Below are positions 1-13,144 of a DNA stretch of 64,000 nt, piece by piece (the first letter of the stretch is position 1; each line of letters begins with the position of its first letter). A model generated the notes under the pieces. It had not been told where the DNA came from. It worked only from the letters and a program-made list of their open reading frames with translations, and ran no database searches. The stretch covers positions 18,112,001-18,176,000 of the forward strand of contig NC_058190.1 of NCBI RefSeq assembly GCF_907165205.1, read 5' to 3'. This stretch comes from Coccinella septempunctata. Its lineage: Eukaryota; Arthropoda; Insecta; Coleoptera; Coccinellidae. The position numbers and the translations under genes are program-made.

Positions 1-3000
1 GATAGGAATTGAGATTTTAGTGGTCTATTCGGCAAAGTGTGATATCAATTCCTCAAAAACTGTTGAACCAATTCGACCCAAATCTTGAAACTGCACATAG
101 TTTTCGAATTGAGAAGCACATGTTGAATTTCAGATCGATAGTTCTGATAGGAATGAAGATTTCAGTAGTAGATTCGGCAAAATATCATTTCAATTCCTAA
201 GGAACTATTGGATCGATTCGAACCAAATCTTGAAACTGCACATAGTTTTCGAATTGAGATGCACATGTTGAATTTCAGTTCGATAGTGCAGATAGGAATT
301 GAGATTTCAGTGGTCTATTCGGCAAAGTGTGATATCAATTCCTCGAAAACTGTTGGATCGATTCGAACCAAATCTTGAAACTGCACATAGTTTTCGAATT
401 GAGATGCACATGTTGAATTTCAGTTCGATAGTTCAGATAGGAATTGAGATTTCAGTGGTCAATTCGGCAAAGTGTGATATCAATTCCTCGAAAACTGTTG
501 GATCAATTCGAACCAAATCTTGAAACTGCACATAGTTTTCGAATTGAAATGCACATGTTGAATTTCAGTTCGATGGTGCAGATAGGAATTGAGATTTTAG
601 TGGTCTATTCGGCAAAGTGTGATATCAATTCCTCAAAAACTGTTGAACCAATTCGACCCAAATCTTGAAACTGCACATAGTTTTCGAATTGAGATGCACA
701 TGTTGAATTTCAGTTCGATAGTTCAGATAGGATTTGAGATTCTAGTGGTCTATTCGGCAAATTGTGATATCAATTCCTCGAAAACTGTTGGATCAATTCG
801 AACCAAATCTTGAAACTGTACATAGTTCTCGAATTGAGATGCACATGTTGAATTTCAGTTCGATAGTGCAGATAGGAATTGAGATTTCAGTGGTCAATTC
901 GGCAATGTGTGATATCAATTCCTCGAAAACTGTTGGATCAATTCGAACCAAATCTTGAAACTGCACATAGTTGTCGAAATGATATGCACATGTTGAATTT
1001 CAGATCGATAGTTCTAATAGGAATGGAGATTTCAGAAGGCGATTCGACAAAATATCGAAAACTGTTGGATCAATTCGAACCGAATCTCGAAACTGCACAT
1101 AGTTTTCGAATTGAGATGCACATGTTGAATTTCAGTTCGATAGTGCAGATAGGAATTGAGATTCTAGTGGTCTATTCGGCAAATTGTGATATCAATTCCT
1201 CGAAAACTGTTGGATCAATTCGAACCAAATCTTGAAACTGAACATAGTTTTCGAAATAAGATGCATATGTTGAATTTCAGTTCGATAGTTCTGATAGGAA
1301 TTGAGGTTTCAGTGGTCTATTCGGCAAAGTGTGATATCAATTCCTCTAAAACTGTTGAACCAATTCGAACCAAATCTTGAAACTGCTCATAGTTTTCGAA
1401 TTGAGATGCACATGTTGAATTTCAGATCGATAGTTCTGATATGAATGAAGATTTCAGTAGTCGATTCGGCAAAATATCATTTCAATTCCTAAGGAACTAT
1501 TGGATCGATTCGAACCAAATCTTGAAACTGCACATAGTTTTCGAATTGAGATGCACATGTTGAATTTCAGTTCGATAGTTCAGATAGGAATTGAGATTTC
1601 AGTAATTTGGCAAAGTGTGATATCAATTCCTCGAAAACTGTTGATTCAATTCGAACCAAATCTTGAAATTTCACACAGTTTTCGAATTGAGATGCACATG
1701 TTGAATTTCAGTTCGATAGTTCGATAGAATTGAGATTTCAGTGGTCAATTCGGCAAAGTGTGATATCAATTCCTCGAAAACTATTGGATCAATTCGAACC
1801 AAATCTTGAAACTGCACATAGTTTTCGGATTGAGATGTACATGTTGAATTTCAGTTCGATAGTTCAGATAGGAATTGAGATTTCAGTGGTCAATTCGGCA
1901 AAGTGTGATATCAATTCCTCGAAAACTGTTGGATCAATTCGAAACAAATCTTGAAACTGCACATAGTTTTCGAATTGAGATGCACATGTTGAATTTCAGT
2001 TCGATAGTGCAGATAGGAATTGAGATTTCAGTGGTCTATTCGGCAAAGTGTGATATCAATTCCTCAAAAACTGTTGAACCAATTCGACCCAAATCTTGAA
2101 ACTTCACATAGTTTTCGAATTGAGATGCACATGTTGAATTTCAGATCGATAGTTCTGATAGGAATGAAGATTTCAGTAGTCGATTCGGCAAAATATCATT
2201 TCAATTCCTAAGGAACTATTGGATCGATTCGAACCAAATCTTGAAACTGCACATAGTTTTCGAATTGAGATGCACATGTTGAATTTCAGTTCGATAGTTC
2301 AGATAGGAATTGAGATTTCAGTGGTCAATTCGGCAAAGTGTGATATCAATTCCTCGAAAACTGTTGGATCAATTCGAACCAAATCTTGAAACTGCACATA
2401 GTTTTCGAATTGAGATGCACATGTTGAATTTCAGTTCGATGGTGCAGATAGGAATTGAGATTTTAGTGGTCTATTCGGCAAAGTGTGATATCAATTCCTC
2501 AAAAACTGTTGAACCAATTCGACCCAAATCTTGAAACTGCACATAGTTTTCGAATTGAGATGCACATGTTGAATTTCAGATCGATAGTTCTGATAGGAAT
2601 GAAGATTTCAGTAGTCGATTCGGCAAAATATCATTTCAATTCCTGAGGAACTATTGGATCGATTCGAACCAAATCTTGAAACTGCACATAGTTTTCGAAT
2701 TGAGATGCACATGTTGAATTTCAGTTCGATAGTTCAGATAGGAATTGAGATTCTAGTGGTCTATTCGGCAAATTGTGATATCAATTCCTCGAAAACTGTT
2801 GGATCAATTCGAACCAAATCTTGAAACTGTACATAGTTCTCGAATTGAGATGCACATGTTTAATTTCAGTTCGATAGTGCAGATATGTATTGAGATTCTT
2901 GTGGTCTATTCGGTAAATTGTGATATCAATTCCTCGAAAACTGTTGGATCAATTCGAACCAAATCTTGAAACTGAAAATAGTTTTCGAAATGAGATGCAT

Positions 3001-5947
3001 ATGTTGAATTTCAGTTCGATAGTTCAGATAGGAATTGTGATCTCAGTGTTCTATTCGGCAAAGTGTGATATCAATTCCTCAAAAACTGTTGGATCAATTC
3101 GAACCGAATCTCGAAACTGCACATAGTTTTCGAATTGAGATGCACATGTTGAATTTCAGTTCGATAGTGCAGATAGGAATTGAGATTCTAGTGGTCTATT
3201 CGGCAAATTGTGATATCAATTCCTCGAAAACTGTTGGATCAATTCGAACCAAATCTTGAAACTGAACATAGTTTTCGAAATAAGATGCATATGTTGAATT
3301 TCAGTTCGATAGTTCTGATAGGAATTGAGGTTTCAGTGGTCTATTCGGCAAAGTGTGATATCAATTCCTCTAAAACTGTTGAACCAATTCGAACCAAATC
3401 TTGAAACTGCTCATAGTTTTCGAATTGAGATGCACATGTTGAATTTCAGATCGATAGTTCTGATATGAATGAAGATTTCAGTAGTCGATTCGGCAAAATA
3501 TCATTTCAATTCCTAAGGAACTATTGGATCGATTCGAACCAAATCTTGAAACTGCACATAGTTTTCGAATTGAGATGCACATGTTGAATTTCAGTTCGAT
3601 AGTTCAGATAGGAATTGAGATTTCAGTAATTTGGCAAAGTGTGATATCAGTTCCTCGAAAACTGTTGATTCAATTCGAACCAAATCTTGAAATTTCACAC
3701 AGTTTTCGAATTGAGATGCACATGTTGAATTTCAGTTCGATAGTTCGATAGAATTGAGATTTCAGTGGTCAATTCGGCAAAGTGTGATATCAATTCCTCG
3801 AAAACTATTGGATCAATTCGAACCAAATCTTGAAACTGCACATAGTTTTCGGATTGAGATGTACATGTTGAATTTCAGTTCGATAGTTCAGATAGGAATT
3901 GAGATTTCAGTGGTCAATTCGGCAAAGTGTGATATCAATTCCTCGAAAACTGTTGGATCAATTCGAAACAAATCTTGAAACTGCACATAGTTTTCGAATT
4001 GAGATGCACATGTTGAATTTCAGTTCGATAGTGCAGATAGGAATTGAGATTTCAGTGGTCTATTCGGCAAAGTGTGATATCAATTCCTCAAAAACTGTTG
4101 AACCAATTCGACCCAAATCTTGAAACTTCACATAGTTTTCGAATTGAGATGCACATGTTGAATTTCAGATCGATAGTTCTGATAGGAATGAAGATTTCAG
4201 TAGTCGATTCGGCAAAATATCATTTCAATTCCTAAGGAACTATTGGATCGATTCGAACCAAATCTTGAAACTGCACATAGTTTTCGAATTGAGATGCACA
4301 TGTTGAATTTCAGTTCGATAGTTCAGATAGGAATTGAGATTTCAGTGGTCAATTCGGCAAAGTGTGATATCAATTCCTCGAAAACTGTTGGATCAATTCG
4401 AACCAAATCTTGAAACTGCACATAGTTTTCGAATTGAGATGCACATGTTGAATTTCAGTTCGATGGTGCAGATAGGAATTGAGATTTTAGTGGTCTATTC
4501 GGCAAAGTGTGATATCAATTCCTCAAAAACTGTTGAACCAATTCGACCCAAATCTTGAAACTGCACATAGTTTTCGAATTGAGATGCACATGTTGAATTT
4601 CAGATCGATAGTTCTGATAGGAATGAAGATTTCAGTAGTCGATTCGGCAAAATATCATTTCAATTCCTGAGGAACTATTGGATCGATTCGAACCAAATCT
4701 TGAAACTGCACATAGTTTTCGAATTGAGATGCACATGTTGAATTTCAGTTCGATAGTTCAGATAGGAATTGAGATTCTAGTGGTCTATTCGGCAAATTGT
4801 GATATCAATTCCTCGAAAACTGTTGGATCAATTCGAACCAAATCTTGAAACTGTACATAGTTCTCGAATTGAGATGCACATGTTTAATTTCAGTTCGATA
4901 GTGCAGATATGAATTGAGATTCTTGTGGTCTATTCGGTAAATTGTGATATCAATTCCTCGAAAACTGTTGGATCAATTCGAACCAAATCTTGAAACTGAA
5001 AATAGTTTTCGAAATGAGATGCATATGTTGAATTTCAGTTCGATAGTTCAGATAGGAATTGTGATTTCAGTGTTCTATTCGGCAAAGTGTGATATCAATT
5101 CCTCAAAAACTGTTAAACCAATTCGACCCAAATCTTGAAACTGCACATAGTTTTCGAATTGAGATGCACATGTTGAATTTCAGATTGATAGGTCTGATAT
5201 GAATGAAGATTTCAGTAGTCGATTCGGCAAAATATCATTTCAATTCCTAAGGAACTATTGGATCGATTCGAACCAAATCTTGAAACTGCACATAGTTTTC
5301 GAATTGAGATGCACATGTTGAATTTCAGTTCGATAGTGCAGATAGGAATTGAGATTTCAGTGGTCTATTCGGCAAAGTGTGATATCAATTCATCGAAAAC
5401 TGTTGGATCAATTCGAACCAAATCTTGAAACTGCACATAGTTTTCGAATTGAGATGCACATGTTGAATTTCAGTTCGATAGTGCAGATAGGAATTGAGAT
5501 TCTAGTGGTCTATTCGGTAAATTGTGATATCAATTCCTCGAAAACTGTTGGATCAATTCGAACCAAATCTTGAAACTGAAAATAGTTTTCGAAATGAGAT
5601 GCATATGTTGAATTTCAGTTCGATAGTTCTGATAGGAATTGAGATTTCAGTGGTCTATTCGGCAAAGTGTGATATCAATTCCTCAAAAACTGTTGAACCA
5701 ATTCGACCCAAATCTTGAAACTGCACATAGTTTTCGAATTGAGATGCACATGTTGAATTTCAGATCGATAGGTCTGATATGAATGAAGATTTCAGTAGTC
5801 GATTCGGCAAAATATCATTTCAATTCCTAAGGAACTATTGGATCGATTCGAATCAAATCTTGAAACTGCACATAGTTTTCGAATTGAGATGCACATGTTG
5901 AATTTCAGTTCGATAGTGCAGATAGGAATTGAGATTTCAGTGGTCTA
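1..5947 (+). repeat. Satellite A array, 145-bp monomers, + orientation
   Basis: Head-to-tail copies of a 145-bp AT-rich monomer; landmarks such as CACATGTTGAATTTCAG recur every 145 bp. Two monomer classes can be told apart: one reads GGCAAAGTGTGATATC followed by CCTCRAAAAC, the other GGCAAAATATCATTTC followed by CCTAAGGAAC. The second class recurs mostly every 435 bp (for example near 1470, 2195, 2630, 4219 and 4654), so the working unit is often a trimer. Short open frames occur in every monomer, but they begin at GTG or TTG, and 145 is not a multiple of three, so they do not read through. I regard the array as non-coding. The window starts inside the array, so its left edge is not seen. Confidence 0.97.
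1058..5110 (+). repeat. 2,024-bp higher-order tandem duplication in satellite A
   Basis: Bases from about 1058 to 3081 are repeated at about 3082 to 5110 with a constant offset of 2,024 bp (about fourteen monomers with small indels). The irregular monomer near 1600-1740, which lacks part of the unit, reappears near 3624-3764. I saw only a handful of substitutions between copies, for example near 1645/3649 and 2887/4911, so the duplication is recent. Edges are approximate to one monomer because neighbouring monomers are similar. Confidence 0.9.
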
Positions 5948-7120
5948 TCTGCACTATCCGAACTGAAATTCAACATGTGCATCTCAATTCGAAAACTATG
6001 TGCAGTTTCAAGATTCGGTTCGAATTGATCCAACAGTTTTCGAGGAATTGATATCACACTTTGCCGAATTGACCACTGAAATCTCAATTCCTATCTGAAC
6101 TTTCGAACTGAAATTCAACATGTGCATCTCAATTCGAAAACTATGTGCAGTTTCAAGATTTGGTTCGAATCGATCCAATAGTACCTTAGGAATTGAAATG
6201 ATATTTTGCCGAATCGACTACTGAAATCTTCATTCCTATCAGAACTATCGATCTGAAATTCAACATGTGCATCTCAATTCGAAAACTATGTGCGTTTTCA
6301 AGATTTGGGTCGAATTGGTTCAACAGTTTTTGAGGAATTGATATCACACTTTGCCGAATAGACCACTGAAATATCAATTCCTATCTGAACTATCGAACTG
6401 AAATTCAACATGTGCATCTCAATCCGAAAACTTTGTGCAGTTTCAAGATTTGGTTCGAATTGGTTCAACAGTTTTTGAGGAATTGATATCACACTTTGCC
6501 GAATAGACCACTGAAATCTCAATTCCTATCTGCACTATCGAACTGAAATTCAACATGTACATCTCAATTCGAAAACTATGTGCAGTTTCAAGATTTGGTT
6601 CGAATTGATCCAACAGTTTTCGAGGAATTGATATCACACTTTGCCGAATTGACCACTGAAATCTCAATTCCTATCTGAACTATCGAACTGAAATTCAATA
6701 TGTGCATCTCAATTCGAAAACTATGTGCAGTTTCAAGATTTGGTTCGAATCGATCCAATAGTTCCTTAGGAATTGAAATGATATTTTGCCGAATCGACTA
6801 CTGAAATCTTCATTCCTATCAGAACTATCGATCTGAAATTCAACATGTGCATCTCAATTCGAAAACTATGTGCAGTTTCAAGATTTGAGTCGAATCGATC
6901 CAATAGTTCCTTAGGAATTGAAATGATATTTTGCCGAATCGACTACTGAAATCTTCATTCCTATCAGAACTATCGATCTGAAATTCAACATGTGCATCTC
7001 AATTCGAAAACTATGTGCATTTTCAAGATTTGGGTCGAATTGGTTCAATAGTTTTTGAGGAATTGATATCACACTTTGCCGAATAGACCACTGAAATCTC
7101 AAATCCTATCTGCACTATCG
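5948..7120 (-). repeat. Satellite A array, inverted block 1
   Basis: At about 5946-5949 the array switches in mid-monomer from the + to the reverse-complement reading (landmark CTGAAATTCAACATGTGCATC). About eight monomers follow, of both the GGCAAAGTGTG and GGCAAAATATC classes, before orientation returns near 7120. The switch is abrupt, with a few shared bases and no unrelated spacer. Confidence 0.95.
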
Positions 7121-7779
7121 ACTATTGGATCGATTCGAACCAAATCTTGAAACTGCACATAGTTTTCGAATTGAGATGCACATGTTGAATTTCAGTTCGA
7201 TAGTTCAGATAGGAATTGAGATTCTAGTGGTCTATTCGGCAAATTGTGATATCAATTCCTCGAAAACTGTTGGATCAATTCGAACCAAATCTTGAAACTG
7301 TACATAGTTTTCGAATTGAGATGCACATGTTGAATTTCAGTTCGATAGTGCAGATAGGAATTGAGATTCTAGTGGTCTATTCGGTAAATTGTGATATCAA
7401 TTCCTCGAAAACTGTTGGATCAATTCGAACCAAGTCTTGAAACTGAAAATAGTTTTCGAAATGAGATGCATATGTTGAATTTCAGTTCGATAGTTCTGAT
7501 AGGAATTGAGATTTCAGTGGTCTATTCGGCAAAGTGTGATATCAATTCCTCAAAAACTGTTGAACCAATTCGACCCAAATCTTGAAACTGCACATAGTTT
7601 TCGAATTGAGATGCACATGTTGAATTTCAGATCGATAGTTCTGATATGAATGAAGATTTCAGTAGTCGATTCGGCAAAATATCATTTCAATTCCTAAGGA
7701 ACTATTGGATCGATTCGAACCAAATCTTGCAACTGCACATAGTTTTCGAATTGAGATGCACATGTTGAATTTCAGTTCG
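7121..7779 (+). repeat. Satellite A array, short + block
   Basis: After the junction near 7120 the array reads in + orientation for about 4.5 monomers. Variants such as TCGGTAAATTG near 7380 and AACTGAAAATAG near 7440 are shared with 5510-5590, so this block is a copy of the sequence just left of the first inversion. It ends near 7780 within the shared string TTCGA. Confidence 0.95.
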
Positions 7780-10075
7780 AATTGGTTTAACAGTTTTTGA
7801 GGAATTGATATCACACTTTGCCGAATAGAACACTGAAATCACAATTCCTATCTGAACTATCGAACTAAAATTCAACATGTGCATCTCAAATCAAAAACTG
7901 TGTACAGTTTCGGGATTTGGGTCGAATTGATTCAATAGTTCCTTAGGAATTGAAATGATATTTTGTCGATTCGACCACTGAAATCTCAATTCCTATCTGA
8001 ACTATCGAACTGAAATTCAACATGTGCATCTCAATTCGAAAACTGTGTAAAATTTCAAGATTTGGTTGGAATTGATCCAACAGTTTTCGAGGAATTGATA
8101 TCACACTTTGCCGAATTGACCACTGAAATCTCAATTCCTATCTGAACTATCGAACTGAAATTCAACATGTGCATCTCAATTCGAAAACTATGTGCAGTTT
8201 CAAAATTTGGTTCGAATCGATCCAATAGTTCCTTAGGAATTGAAATGATATTTTGCCGAATCGACTACTGAAATCTTCATTCCTATCAGAACTATCGATC
8301 TGAAATTCAACATGTGCATCTCAATTCGAAAACTATGTGCAGTTTCAAGATTAGGGTCGAATTGGTTCAACAGTTTTTGAGGAATTGATATCACACTTTG
8401 CCGAATAGACCACTGAAATCTCAATTCCTATCTGCACTATCGAACTGAAATTCAATATGTGCATCTCAATTCGAAAACTATGTGCAGTTTCAAGATTCGG
8501 TTCGAATTGATCCAACAGTTTTCGAGGAATTGATATCACACTTTGCCGAATTGACCACTGAAATCTCAATTCCTATCTGAACTATCGAACTGAAATTCAA
8601 CATGTGCATCTCAATTCGAAAACTATGTGCAGTTTCAAGATTTGGTTCGAATCGATCCAATAGTACCTTAGGAATTGAAATGATATTTTGCCGAATCGAC
8701 TACTGAAATCTTCATTCCTATCAGAACTATCGATCTGAAATTCATCATGTGCATCTCAATTCGAAAACTATGTGCAGTTTCAAGATTCGGTTCGAATTGA
8801 TCTAACAGTTTTCAAGGAATTGATATCACACTTTGCCGAATTGACCACTGAAATCTCAATTCCTATCTGCACTATCGAACTGAAATTCAACATGTGCATC
8901 TCAATTCGAAAACTATGTGCAGTTTCAAGATTTGGTTCGAATTGATCCAACAGTTTTCAAGGAATTGATATCACACTTTGCCGAATTGACCACTGAAATC
9001 TCAATTCCTATCTGAACTATCGAACTGAAATTCAACATGTGCATCTCAATCCGAAAACTATGTGCAGTTTCAAGATTTGGTTCGAATTGATCCAATAGTT
9101 CCTTAGGAATTGAAATGATATTTTGTCGAATCGACTTCTGAAATCTTAATTCCTATTAGAACTATCGATCTGAAATTCAACATGTGCATCTCATTTCGAA
9201 AACTATGTGCAGTTTCAAGATTTGGTTCGAATTGATCCAACAGTTTTTGAGGAATTGATATCACACTTTGCCGAATAGACCACTGAAATCTCAATTCCTA
9301 TCTGCACTATCGAACTGAAATTCAACATGTGCATCTCAATTCGAAAACTATGTGCAGTTTCAAGATTCGGTTCGAATTGATCTAACAGATTTCAAGGAAT
9401 TGATAACACACTTTGCCGAATTGACCACTGAAATCTCAATTCCTATCTGCACTATCGAACTGAAATTCAACATGTGCATCTCAATTCGAAAACTATGTGT
9501 AGTTTCAAGATTTGGTTCGAATTGATCCAACAGTTTTCAAGAAATTGATATCACACTTTGCCGAATTGACCACTGAAATCTCAATTCCTATCTGAACTAT
9601 CGAACTGAAATTCAACATGTGCATCTCAATCCGAAAACTATGTGCAGTTTCAAGATTTGGTTCGAATTGATCCAATAGTTCCTTAGGAATTGAAATGATA
9701 TTTTGTCGAATCGACTTCTGAAATCTTAATTCCTATTAGAACTATCGATCTGAAATTCAACATGTGCATCTCATTTCGAAAACTATGTGCAGTTTCAAGA
9801 TTTGGTTCGAATTGATCCAACAGTTTTTGAGGAATTGATATCACACTTTGCCGAATAGACCACTGAAATCTCAATTCCTATCTGCACTATCGAACTGAAA
9901 TTCAACATGTGCATCTCAATTCGAAAACTATGTGCAGTTTCAATATTTGGTTCGAATCGATCCAATAGTACCTTAGGAATTGAAATGATATTTTGCCGAA
10001 TCGACTACTGAAATCTTCATTCCTATCAGAACTATCGATCTGAAATTCAACATGTGCATTTCAATTCGAAAACTA
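7780..10075 (-). repeat. Satellite A array, inverted block 2
   Basis: About sixteen monomers in reverse orientation. The variant run at 7780-8140 (GTACAGTTTCGGGATTTG followed by GTGTAAAATTTCAAG) is also found near 57040-57200, 57760-57920 and 61390-61550, which ties this block to the right-hand satellite A arm. The block ends near 10075, where the sequence switches in mid-monomer to + orientation. Confidence 0.95.
8733..9899 (-). repeat. 580-bp (four-monomer) tandem duplication in satellite A
   Basis: Variant positions near 8781-9312 recur 580 bp later (about 9361-9892), including CGAATTGATCTAACAG and the TCGACTTCTGAAATCTTAATTCC monomer at about 9125 and 9705. Copies differ by a few substitutions, for example near 9389. 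The edges are approximate. Confidence 0.8.
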
Positions 10076-12768
10076 TTCGACCCAAATCTTGAAACTGCAC
10101 ATAGTTTTCGAATTGAGATGCACATGTTGAATTTCAGATCGATAGTTCTGATAGGAATGAAGATTTCAGTAGTCGATTCGGCAAAATATCATTTCAATTC
10201 CTAAGGAACTATTGGATCGATTCGAACCAAATCTTGAAACTGCACATAGTTTTCGAATTGAGATGCACATGTTGAATTTCAGTTTGATAGTTCAGATAGG
10301 AATTGAGATTTCAGTTGTCAATTCGGCAAAGTGTGATATCAATTCCTCGAAAACTGTTATATCAATTCGAACCAACTCTTGAAACTGCACGTAGTTTTCG
10401 AATTGAAATGCACATGTTGAATTTCAGTTCGATAGTGCAGATAGGAATTGAGATTTCAGTGGTCTATTCGGCAAAGTGTGATATCAATTCCTCGAAAACT
10501 GTTGGATCAATTCGAACCAAATCTTGAAACTGCACATAGTTTTCGAAATGAAATGCACATGTTGAATTTCAGATCGATAGTTCTAATAGGAATTAAGATT
10601 TCAGAAGTCGATTCGAAAAAATATCATTTCAATTCCTAAGGAACTATTGGATCAATTCGAACCAAATCTTGAAACTGCACATAGTTTTCGGATTGAGATG
10701 CCCATGTTGAATTTCAGTTCGATAGTTCAGATAGGAATTGAGATTTCAGTGGTCAATTCGGCAAAGTGTGATAACAATTCCTTGAAAACTGTTGGATCAA
10801 TTCGAACCAAATCTTGAAACAGCACATAGTTTTCGAATTGAGATGCACATGTTGAATTTCAGTTCGATAGTGCAGATATGAATTGAGATTTCAGTGGTCT
10901 ATTCGGCAAAGTGTGATATCAATTCCTCAAAAACTGTTAAACCAATTCGACCCAAATCTTGAAACTGCACATAGTTTTCGAATTGAGATGCACATGTTGA
11001 ATTTCAGATCGATAGTTCTGATAGGAATGAAGATTTCAGTAGTCGATTCGGCAAAATATCATTTCAATTCCTAAGGAACTATTGGATCGATTCGAACCAA
11101 ATCTTGAAACTGCACATAGTTTTCGAATTGAGATGCACATGTTGAATTTCAGTCTGATAGTTCAGATAGGAATTGAGATTTCAGTTGTCAATTCGGCAAA
11201 GTGTGATATCAATTCCTCGAAAACTGTTGGATCAATTCGAACCAAATCTTGAAACTGAACGTAGTTTTCGAATTGAAATGCACATGTTGAAATTCAGTTC
11301 GATAGTGCAGATAGGAATTGACATTTCAGTGGTGTGTTCGGCAAAGTGTGATATCAATTCCTCGAAAACTGTTGGAACAATTCGAACCAAATCTTGAAAC
11401 TGCACATAGTTTTCGAAATGAGATGCACATGTTGAATTTCAGATCGATAGTTCTAATAGGAATGGAGATTTCCGAAGTCGATTCGACAAAATATCATTTC
11501 AATTCCTAAGGAACTATTGGATCAATTCGAACCAAATCTCGAAACTGCACATAGTTTTATGATTGAGATGCACATGTTGAATTTCAGTTCGATAGTTCAG
11601 ATAGGAATTGAGATTTCAGTGGTCAATTCGGCAAAGTGTGATATCAATTCCTTGAAAACTGTTGGATCAATTCGAACCGAATCTTGAAACTGCACATAGT
11701 TTTCGAAATGAGATGCATATATTGAATATCAGTTCGATATTTCTGATAGGAATTGAGATTTCAGTGGTCTATTCGGCAAAGTGTGATATCAATTCCTCAA
11801 AAACTGTTGAACCAATTCGACCCAAATCTTGAAAACGCACATAGCTTTCGAATTGAGATGCACATGTTGAATTTCAGTTCGATAGTTCAGATAGGAATTG
11901 AGATTTCAGTGGTCAATTCGGCAAAGTATGATATCAATTCCTTGAAAACTGTTGGATCAATTCGAACCAAATCTTGAAACTGCACATAGTTTTCGGATTG
12001 AGATGCACATGTTGAATTTCAGTTCGATAGTTCAGATAGGAATTGATATTTCAGTGGTCTATTCGGCAAAGTGTGATATCAATTCCTCAAAAACTGTTGA
12101 ACCAATTCGACCCAAATCTTGAAAACGCACATAGTTTTCGAATTGAGATGCACATGTTGAATTTCAGATCGATAGTTCTGATAGGAATGAAGATTTCAGT
12201 AGTCGATTCGGCAAAATATCATTTCAATTCCTAAGGTACTATTGGATCGATTCGAACCAAATCTTGAAACTGCACATAGTTTTCGAATTGAGATGCACAT
12301 GTTGAATTTCAGATCGATAGTTCTGATAGGAATGAAGATTTCACTAGTCGATTAGGCAAAATATCATTTCAATTCCTAAGGTACTATTGGATCGATTCGA
12401 ACCAAATCTTGAAACTGCACATAGTTTTCGAATTGAGATGCACATGTTGAATTTCAGTTCGAAAGTTCAGATAGGAATTGAGATTTCAGTGGTCAATTCG
12501 GCAAAGTGTGATATCAATTCCTCAAAAACTGTTGGACCAATTCGACCCAAATCTTGAAACTGCACATAGTTTTCGAATTGAGATGCACATGTTGAATTTC
12601 AGTTCGATAGATCTGATAGGAATGAAGATTTCAGTAGTCGATTCGGCAAAATATCCTTTCAATTCCTAAGGTACTATTGGATCGATTCGAACCAAATCTT
12701 GAAACTGCACATAGTTTTCGAATTGAGATGCACATGTTGAATTTCAGTTCGATAGTTCAGATAGGAAT
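10076..12768 (+). repeat. Satellite A array, + block adjoining satellite B
   Basis: About 18.5 monomers in + orientation, from the inversion near 10075 to the satellite A/B boundary near 12768. Variants at 10605-10880 (GCCCATGTTG, GTGATAACAATTCC, AACAGCACATAG) occur as the reverse complement near 62625-62380, so this block and the right arm share ancestry in opposite orientation. The boundary falls in a stretch similar in both satellites (GAGATTT), which could have served as microhomology. Confidence 0.95.
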
Positions 12769-13070
12769 CGAGATTTTCGATATTTAGTTTTCGAGCTGGA
12801 ATGGAAGCCTTATCAATGCTGATTACGAAACCGGAAATCCTAATTGGATCAAACGAATATAACAAGAGATATTGCAGATTCAAATTTTCAACTTTTGAAA
12901 AATGACATTTCCAAAATGAAAATATGAACGGTGAGAGATAGGCTTTTGAGAATGCTCGCAATGGATTCAGCTTATTTGAAAACCTATACTTTCATATCAA
13001 ACTTTCAAATATCTGACTTCGTTTGAAAAAAAAAATCGAATTTATTGTTTTTCCATTTTTCATTTTCCAG

Positions 13071-13144
13071 ATCACTTTGAACTGCTCTCTGGAGTGCAAT
13101 TCTCTATTGAATCATCAACTGTTAGGTTCGGTTGAATCAAAAAA
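13071..13144 (+). other. Exon-like cassette of satellite B (first complete copy)
   Basis: The segment is preceded by CATTTTCCAG with a T-rich tract and, about 50 bases upstream, TCTGACTTCG, which fits a metazoan branch point. It is followed at 13145 by GTGAGT. The same arrangement recurs in nearly every satellite B monomer. Copies I counted at 13562-13635, 14056-14129, 16088-16161 and 48661-48734 are all exactly 74 nt, with donors GTAAGT or GTGAGT. The intervening intron-like stretch is about 410-420 nt. Frame 1 of one copy is open, but 74 nt shifts the frame and the next copy then meets TGA early, so chained exons do not code. Actual splicing is an inference. Confidence 0.6.

Noticed and set aside
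1..5947. CRISPR-like regular repeats.
   Set aside because: The repeats are contiguous 145-bp monomers with no unique spacers, in a clearly eukaryotic context.
1..12768. Dozens of 60-75 codon open frames in satellite A, on both arms.
   Set aside because: They start at GTG or TTG, repeat with the 145-bp monomer, change frame from one monomer to the next, and have no gene context. They are by-products of a stop-poor repeat.
1..12768. CENP-B-box-like motif in satellite A.
   Set aside because: I found no stretch matching the core TTCG....A..CGGG pattern; the resemblance of TTCGAAAACT is too short.
12800..12900. Possible hammerhead ribozyme in satellite B (CTGATTACGAAAC resembles CTGATGA...GAAAC).
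   Set aside because: The invariant GA of CTGATGA is TA, there is no room for stem II before GAAA, and no third-stem partner is evident.
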